From a bacterium (GTDB lineage Bacteria > Actinomycetota > Thermoleophilia > Solirubrobacterales > 70-9), in NCBI GenBank assembly GCA_002919115.1, contig PKER01000303.1, positions 1 to 11,146 of the forward strand: a stretch of DNA of 11,146 nt. Reading direction: 5' to 3'. Under the pieces are notes generated by a model, which had not been told where the DNA came from, did not search any database, and worked only from the letters and a program-made list of their open reading frames with translations. Positions 6,015 to 11,146 of this stretch are shown here, one piece after another (position 1 is the first letter of the stretch; every line of letters starts with the position of its first letter). The translations under genes were made by a program, and so were the position numbers.

Positions 6015-7115
6015 ATGGGGCGCTACGTGAGATCCGTTGCGCTCGCGGCCGCCGTGAGCGCTCTGCTCGCTGCCGGGGCGAGCCCTGCCGACGCTGCCTG
6101 GGTGGCCCAGGGGCGGGGCTTCGGCCACGGCGTCGGCATGAGCCAGTACGGCGCCTACGGGATGGCCAAGAACGGCCGCAACTACAAGCAGATCCTGCGC
6201 CACTACTACACGGGCGTCAAGATCGGCCAGGCCAACGTGCGCGCGGTGCGCGTCCTGCTCACCAGCGGCGTGAGCTCGATGGCGTTCACCGGCGCCAAGC
6301 GCGCCTGCGGGAAGAGCCTGAAGCCGAACAAGACCTACACCTTCCGGGTCGCGAGCTCGACCAAGGTCAGCCTCCACCGGCCGAACGGGTCCCGGCTCGC
6401 GGGCTGCGGGCGCGAGGGGGTCGCGGCGGGCTCCGGCAAGGTGCGCTACGTGGGCGTCGGCGTCTACCGCGGCAAGCTCATCGGCCGCGCGGTCGGCGGC
6501 ACGCTGTACGCGATCAACAAGGTGGGGATCGAGGACTACGTGAAGGGCGTGATCCCCAACGAGGCCCCGGCCTCCTGGCCGGCGGCGGCGCTGCGCGCCC
6601 AGGCGGTCGCCGCGCGCTCGTACGCGCTCGCCACCCGCGTCAACGGCAACGGCTACAACCTCTACGACGACACCCGCAGCCAGGTGTACGGCGGCAAGTC
6701 GAGCGAGCAGCGCTCCACCAACCGCGCCGCGAAGGCCACGGCGCGCCAGGTGATCAAGTACGACGGCAAGGTCGCCACCGCCTACTTCTTCTCGACCTCC
6801 GGCGGGCAGACCGAGAACTCCGAGGACGTCTGGACGTCGAAGGTCCCCTATTTGCGCAGCGTCAAGGACCCGGCGGACAAGGTCTCCCCCTACCACCGCT
6901 GGCGCGTGACCTTCACGAACGCCCAGATGAAGGCGAAGCTCGCGCCCTACTTCAGCGGCAAGCTGCGCCGGATCAAGGTGATCGAGACCGGCGGCTCGCC
7001 GCGCATCGTGCGCGCCCGCATCGTCGGCTCGAAGTCGTCGTCGGTCGTGAGCGGCGCGACCCTGCGCAGCCTGTTCGGGCTGCGCTCCACCTGGGTGCGC
7101 TTCAAGCGCAAGTAG
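6015..7115 (+). CDS. Secreted SpoIID/LytB-domain protein with rearranged motif order
   Basis: SpoIID-family proteins are peptidoglycan lytic transglycosylases acting on stem-peptide-free glycan during sporulation; relatives occur in many non-sporulating bacteria. The 366-residue protein begins with a signal peptide (MGRYVRSVALAAAVS..., probable cleavage after ADA near residue 27). Straight after it comes GFGHGVGMSQYGAYG (35-49) and a YKQIL.HYY block (57-65), a segment that in classic SpoIID ends the protein. The SpoIID core follows: IEDYVKGVIPNEAPASWP (172-189) with E183 as the expected catalytic acid, then ALRAQAVAARSYAL (192-205), STSGGQTENSEDVW and VPYL.SVKDPAD. The C-terminus (GATLRSLFGLRSTWVRF) is the family's usual end of the core. 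I chose ATG 6015 because it opens directly into the signal peptide; ATG 5952 would add 21 basic residues. It converges on the next gene with a 1-nt gap. Confidence 0.9.
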   Translation: MGRYVRSVALAAAVSALLAAGASPADAAWVAQGRGFGHGVGMSQYGAYGMAKNGRNYKQILRHYYTGVKIGQANVRAVRVLLTSGVSSMAFTGAKRACGKSLKPNKTYTFRVASSTKVSLHRPNGSRLAGCGREGVAAGSGKVRYVGVGVYRGKLIGRAVGGTLYAINKVGIEDYVKGVIPNEAPASWPAAALRAQAVAARSYALATRVNGNGYNLYDDTRSQVYGGKSSEQRSTNRAAKATARQVIKYDGKVATAYFFSTSGGQTENSEDVWTSKVPYLRSVKDPADKVSPYHRWRVTFTNAQMKAKLAPYFSGKLRRIKVIETGGSPRIVRARIVGSKSSSVVSGATLRSLFGLRSTWVRFKRK

Positions 7116-7116
7116 C

Positions 7117-8106
7117 TCAGCCGTCCGGGTAGGGCTGCAGCGGCACGCCGTGGTCGGTCTCGCGCGTGCCGAGCTCGTAGGCCGCCGCGCCCGCCATCTC
7201 GATGCGCGCGTGGCGGCGCCCCGGGCGCTCGACCTTGAGCTCGATGTCCGCGATCGAGCAGTTGAGCGTGTGGTGCTCGGGGCCCTTGGGGCCGGCGTAG
7301 ACCCAGGCGACGAAGTCCTTGAGCGGCGCCGCGACGCGCCCCCGCACGTTCACGCCCTTGCCGGGCAGGGCGAACTCGCACTCGCCCGGCTTGGCCTCGA
7401 CCACGGTCCCGTAGATGTGCCCCAGACCGCCTAGGCGGTAGGCCTCGCCGCCCAGCACGATCATGCCGTTCGCGATCCACGGGGTGGTGAACGGGCCGAT
7501 GCGGATCCGGCCGGCGGCGACGTCGAAGTAGTCGCCGTCGTTGCCGTTCAGGCCCGCGGCGTGCAGCCACACCCAGCGCTCGGCGTGCTCGGCGCCCCAG
7601 TTGTGGCCGACCATCCCGCGCCAGCCCGCGACCTCGATCACCTCGTCGCCCAGCCGCAGCTCGCCGTCGAAGCGCGCGCTGGGATGGGGGCTGAGCAGCT
7701 TCGTGCGCGGCAGCGGGGCCGTGTACATGCGCTCGTACGGGAGGTGGCGGAGCGGCTCGGCGGCGTCGGTGAACCGCAGGTCCCACGAGGCCGGGAACGA
7801 CGGGTCGGTGAGCGTCCCGCGCGCCGAGCCGGGCGCGAGCACCGCATCCGCGACGCTGATGTAGGCGTCCGGCGGGAACGCGAGCCGCGCCGCGGAAACC
7901 GTGACCTTGCCGGCGCGCGGGCCGTCGGCGGCGGCGTCGAAGTAGGTGAGCCAGAGCGACGCGGTCGCCTCGTGCCCCGGGCGCTGGTGGATCGTGTGCC
8001 GCAGCCACAGCGCCCTGCCGCCCTCGGGGCTCACGGCCTTGATGTAGAAGCTCTCGTAGTGCGGCGCCCGCGCGTCGAGCGCTGGGAAGCGCGCCTTCGT
8101 CCTCAC
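7117..8106 (-). CDS. CrtC/AttH-like lipocalin-fold protein of unknown function
   Basis: A 329-residue protein without signal peptide or membrane segment. It is rich in beta-strand-like stretches ending in aromatic residues (SFYIKAV, ALWLRHTIH, ASLWLTYF). The segment GWRGMVGHNWG (161-171) contains the HNWG signature of the CrtC/AttH (carotenoid 1,2-hydratase / Svf1 / tocopherol-cyclase-like) two-barrel family. It is followed by ERWVWLHA and later strands such as GPFTTPWIANGM and HHTLNCSIADIEL. Closely similar proteins are, from memory, common in actinobacteria and annotated as hypothetical or as hydroxyneurosporene-type enzymes. Carotenoid hydration is not supported here by any pigment gene nearby, so I assign only the fold. 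The start is GTG 8104-8106 (complement) with AAGGA close upstream. The gene is divergent from the transglycosylase gene across 70 nt and convergent with the SpoIID gene. Confidence 0.85.
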   Translation of the reverse strand: MRTKARFPALDARAPHYESFYIKAVSPEGGRALWLRHTIHQRPGHEATASLWLTYFDAAADGPRAGKVTVSAARLAFPPDAYISVADAVLAPGSARGTLTDPSFPASWDLRFTDAAEPLRHLPYERMYTAPLPRTKLLSPHPSARFDGELRLGDEVIEVAGWRGMVGHNWGAEHAERWVWLHAAGLNGNDGDYFDVAAGRIRIGPFTTPWIANGMIVLGGEAYRLGGLGHIYGTVVEAKPGECEFALPGKGVNVRGRVAAPLKDFVAWVYAGPKGPEHHTLNCSIADIELKVERPGRRHARIEMAGAAAYELGTRETDHGVPLQPYPDG

Positions 8107-8163
8107 GATCCTTCAAACCCCTCCCGAGCGTCGGGCGCTCATCGAGCGTTGAACCTACACATC

Positions 8164-8169
8164 TAGCCT
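8164..8169 (+). promoter_or_regulatory. Possible -10 element for a leaderless transglycosylase mRNA
   Basis: TAGCCT fits the actinobacterial TANNNT -10 pattern and lies 7 nt before the GTG at 8177, the distance expected when transcription begins at the start codon. No ribosome binding site is evident before this GTG. A clear -35 is not seen. Confidence 0.3.
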
Positions 8170-8176
8170 GGGTCGT

Positions 8177-9676
8177 GTGAAGCGGGACACGCTCAGAGCA
8201 CTCGGCCTGGTGGCTGCCCTGGTCGCCGCGGCCGCGGCGATCGCTGGCGCCGCGACCCTCCTGATCGGCCTCGGCGGGGACGACCCGCCCGAGGTCGACG
8301 TCGCCGCGATCGCGAGCGAGGCGGCGAGCCCGCCCGAGGAGGGCTCGGACGACCCGTTCGCGTACTCCAAGGAGCGCGAGGGGGCGCTCGTGCGCCGGGC
8401 GAGCCTCGGGCTCTCGCACGTGATCTACGCGAAGAGCCCCGGGGGCGTGCAGGCGAGCGCCGAGCGCACCGACCGCTGGCGCCCGAAGGTGGAGGCCGCG
8501 GCCGAGCGCCACGGCATCGACCCCGACACGCTCGAGGCGATGGTCTTCCTGGAGAGCGCCGGTCGGCCCGAGGTGATGGCGGAGGGCACGCCGCACTCGG
8601 CGACCGGGCTCACGCAGATCATGCCCTCGACGGCGCGCGACCTGCTCGGCATGCGCGTCGACGAGGCGCGCAGCGCTGAGCTCACCAAGCGGATCGCGCG
8701 CGCGGTCAAGAAGGGCCGCACCCGGCAGGCGCGCGCGCTGGCGGCCGAGCGCCGCCGCGTCGACGAGCGCTTCGACCCCGAGCGCGCGCTGGACGGCGCG
8801 GGGCGGTACCTGCGCTTCGCCGCCGACCGCTTCGGCTCGGAGGAGCTCGCCGTCGTCTCCTACCACATGGGGATCGGCAACCTGGAGCGCGTGATCGCCG
8901 CGTACACCGGCGAGGAGGTGGGCGACGGGCGCACCCGCGACGTGGTCGTCGAGCACGACATCACCTACGCGCGCCTCTTCTTCGACTCCTCCCCGCGGCG
9001 CCACGCCGAGGCCTGGGAAATCCTGTCGGAGTTCGGCGACGACTCAGCGCTGTACCTGTGGCGGGTGATCGCCTCGCGCCAGATCATGGCCGAGTGGCGC
9101 GACGACCCGGACGCGCTCAGCGAGCGCAACCGGCTGGCCACGGCCAAGGCGACGCTCGAGGAGGTCTACCACCCGGAGCCCGAGACGGACGTCTACGACG
9201 ATCCCGTCGAGATCGCGAAGGCGCGCGAGCGCGGCGAGCTGGTCGAGATCCCCGACGAGCCCGCGCTCGGCTTCCGCGTCACCAAGCACCTGGGCGAGCT
9301 CGCCGAGGAGCTGGAGGTGGACCGCGATCTCTACCGCTCGCTGCGCCCGGAGGCGCTGGCCGCGCTCACCTACATGGCCTCGCAGGTGAAGGCGATCTCA
9401 GGGGTGGAGCGGCCCCTGCAGCTCACGAGCGCGGTGCGCGACCGCCCCTACCAGGAGGCGCTGATCGGCGTGAACGGCGAGGCGACGCGCGAGTACTCGC
9501 TGCACACCACCGGCTGGGCGTTCGACATCCGCCGCGACTACGCGAACGACCGCCAGGCCGCGGCGTTCCAGTTCGTGCTGGACCGGATGCGCGCCCACGC
9601 GCTGATCGACTACGCGGTCGAGCCCGCCGCGATCCACGTCACGGTGAGCCCGTTCGCGCGCGAGCTGACCGAGTAG
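8177..9676 (+). CDS. Lytic transglycosylase (SLT) fused to M15/DUF5715-like peptidase domain
   Basis: A 499-residue envelope protein that probably acts on peptidoglycan outside the membrane. An N-terminal hydrophobic segment (about 8-33) after a short basic start serves as signal anchor or signal peptide. The SLT-type lysozyme fold covers about 100-270: the catalytic Glu is E126 in MVFLESAGRP, followed by TGLTQIMPSTA (143-153), a long charged helix insertion (about 165-195), and VSYHMGIGN. After a middle helical region (about 290-370) comes a C-terminal domain beginning TYMASQVKAISG and LQLTSAVRD. It has SLHTTGWAFDI (H443, D450) and EPAAIHVTV (E482, H487), the metal-ligand pattern of VanY-like M15 peptidases and of DUF5715. 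The combination would cut both glycan and peptide. GTG 8177 gives the signal segment directly. Its stop lies 6 nt from the convergent ychF stop. Confidence 0.88.
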   Translation: MKRDTLRALGLVAALVAAAAAIAGAATLLIGLGGDDPPEVDVAAIASEAASPPEEGSDDPFAYSKEREGALVRRASLGLSHVIYAKSPGGVQASAERTDRWRPKVEAAAERHGIDPDTLEAMVFLESAGRPEVMAEGTPHSATGLTQIMPSTARDLLGMRVDEARSAELTKRIARAVKKGRTRQARALAAERRRVDERFDPERALDGAGRYLRFAADRFGSEELAVVSYHMGIGNLERVIAAYTGEEVGDGRTRDVVVEHDITYARLFFDSSPRRHAEAWEILSEFGDDSALYLWRVIASRQIMAEWRDDPDALSERNRLATAKATLEEVYHPEPETDVYDDPVEIAKARERGELVEIPDEPALGFRVTKHLGELAEELEVDRDLYRSLRPEALAALTYMASQVKAISGVERPLQLTSAVRDRPYQEALIGVNGEATREYSLHTTGWAFDIRRDYANDRQAAAFQFVLDRMRAHALIDYAVEPAAIHVTVSPFARELTE

Positions 9677-9682
9677 GCGGCG

Positions 9683-10755
<1,073 letters not shown>

Positions 10756-10759
<4 letters not shown>

Positions 10760-11146
10760 TTGGCGGCGACCTCCCGGGTAGCGATGGTGGGCGCGTTCCC
10801 CTCCCGCGGGCCGTCGAGCCCCGGGACCAGCCTGCCGAGCACCGTGCCCAGCACGGCGCCGGCGAGCACGTCCGACGGGTAGTGCATGCCGAGGTACGGG
10901 CGGCAGACGCAGATCGCGCCCGCGAGCCCGTACAGGGGCAGCCTCGCCTCGGGCGCGATGCGGCCGAGCGCGGTCGCCGCCGCGAGCGACGAGGTGGCGT
11001 GCGCGGAGGGGAACGAGAGCTTGCTGGGGGCGCGGGCGAGCGGCGGGTGGTCCTCGATCAGCGGGCGCTCGCGCCCGACCGCGACCTTGACGGCGTAGTT
11101 GACGAGCACCGCCGCGGGCCCGACCGCGGCGGCGGCGAGGAAGCGC
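10756..11146 (-). CDS. PAP2-family membrane phosphatase, N-terminus beyond the window
   Basis: The frame is open to the right edge (129 visible residues beginning RFLAAAAVGPAA); the GTG at 11107-11109 lies inside a hydrophobic segment and is unlikely to be the true start, so the gene is 5'-partial. The three PAP2 phosphatase motifs are present in order: KVAVGRERP (K-x6-RP), SFPSAHA (PSxH with the nucleophile-side His), and CRPYLGMHYPSD (R-x5-H-x3-D). The canonical Ser of the third motif (SR) is Cys. Hydrophobic segments flank the motifs (LPLYGLAGAICV, DVLAGAVLGTVLG). Relatives dephosphorylate lipid phosphates such as undecaprenyl diphosphate or phosphatidic acid at the membrane; the substrate cannot be told here. 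The stop codon overlaps the ychF start by 4 nt. Confidence 0.88.

Noticed and set aside
5820..6896. Possible long N-terminal extension of the aldehyde dehydrogenase on the - strand
   Set aside because: The extension runs antisense through the SpoIID gene, has no family resemblance, and ATG 5819 has a strong AAGGAGG site in front of it.
6947..9004. A very long - strand open frame across the SpoIID, CrtC-like and transglycosylase genes
   Set aside because: It covers three convincing genes in other frames or strands, and its Arg/Ala/Gly-rich translation has no recognisable domain.

Overview
This is a very GC-rich window with tightly packed genes, short gaps, GTG starts and actinobacterial protein families. 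It most resembles a chromosomal stretch of a high-GC actinobacterium, perhaps a member of Thermoleophilia (Solirubrobacterales-like). That placement is inferred from protein style, not from a marker gene. No transposase, integrase, phage gene, CRISPR array, tRNA or rRNA was seen. It reads as ordinary core and accessory chromosome rather than an island.

Left part (1-2973, all + strand): the C-terminal 250 residues of a conserved protein of unknown function, then a run of three closely spaced genes. These are an ACT-domain threonine ammonia-lyase (ilvA), methionine sulfoxide reductase A (msrA), and a small lipoprotein with a subtilisin-inhibitor-like (SSI) domain. The lipoprotein starts inside the end of msrA in another frame. 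It also overlaps the convergent soxR gene by 17 nt.

Middle (2957-5819): soxR, encoding the [2Fe-2S] redox sensor, lies on the - strand with a SoxR-box-like palindrome directly in front of its start codon. Across a 238-nt divergent intergenic region, which holds two copies of a 60-nt-period hairpin repeat, lies a dihydrofolate-reductase-like (RibD C-terminal family) reductase on +. A GabD-type succinate-semialdehyde dehydrogenase follows on -. msrA, soxR and the reductase give this part a redox-stress flavour.

Right part (6015-11146): cell-envelope genes. They are a SpoIID/LytB-type protein whose usual C-terminal motif is at its N-terminus, a CrtC/AttH-like lipocalin-fold protein on -, and a secreted or anchored two-domain protein on + (lytic transglycosylase plus M15/DUF5715-like peptidase). 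On - there is also a pair, PAP2 phosphatase (cut by the right edge) followed by the ATPase ychF, overlapping by 4 nt.

No clearly new multi-gene system is visible. The observations most worth following are the SoxR box on the soxR start, the 60-nt hairpin repeat, the out-of-frame nested start of the SSI-like lipoprotein, the rearranged SpoIID protein and the transglycosylase-peptidase fusion.
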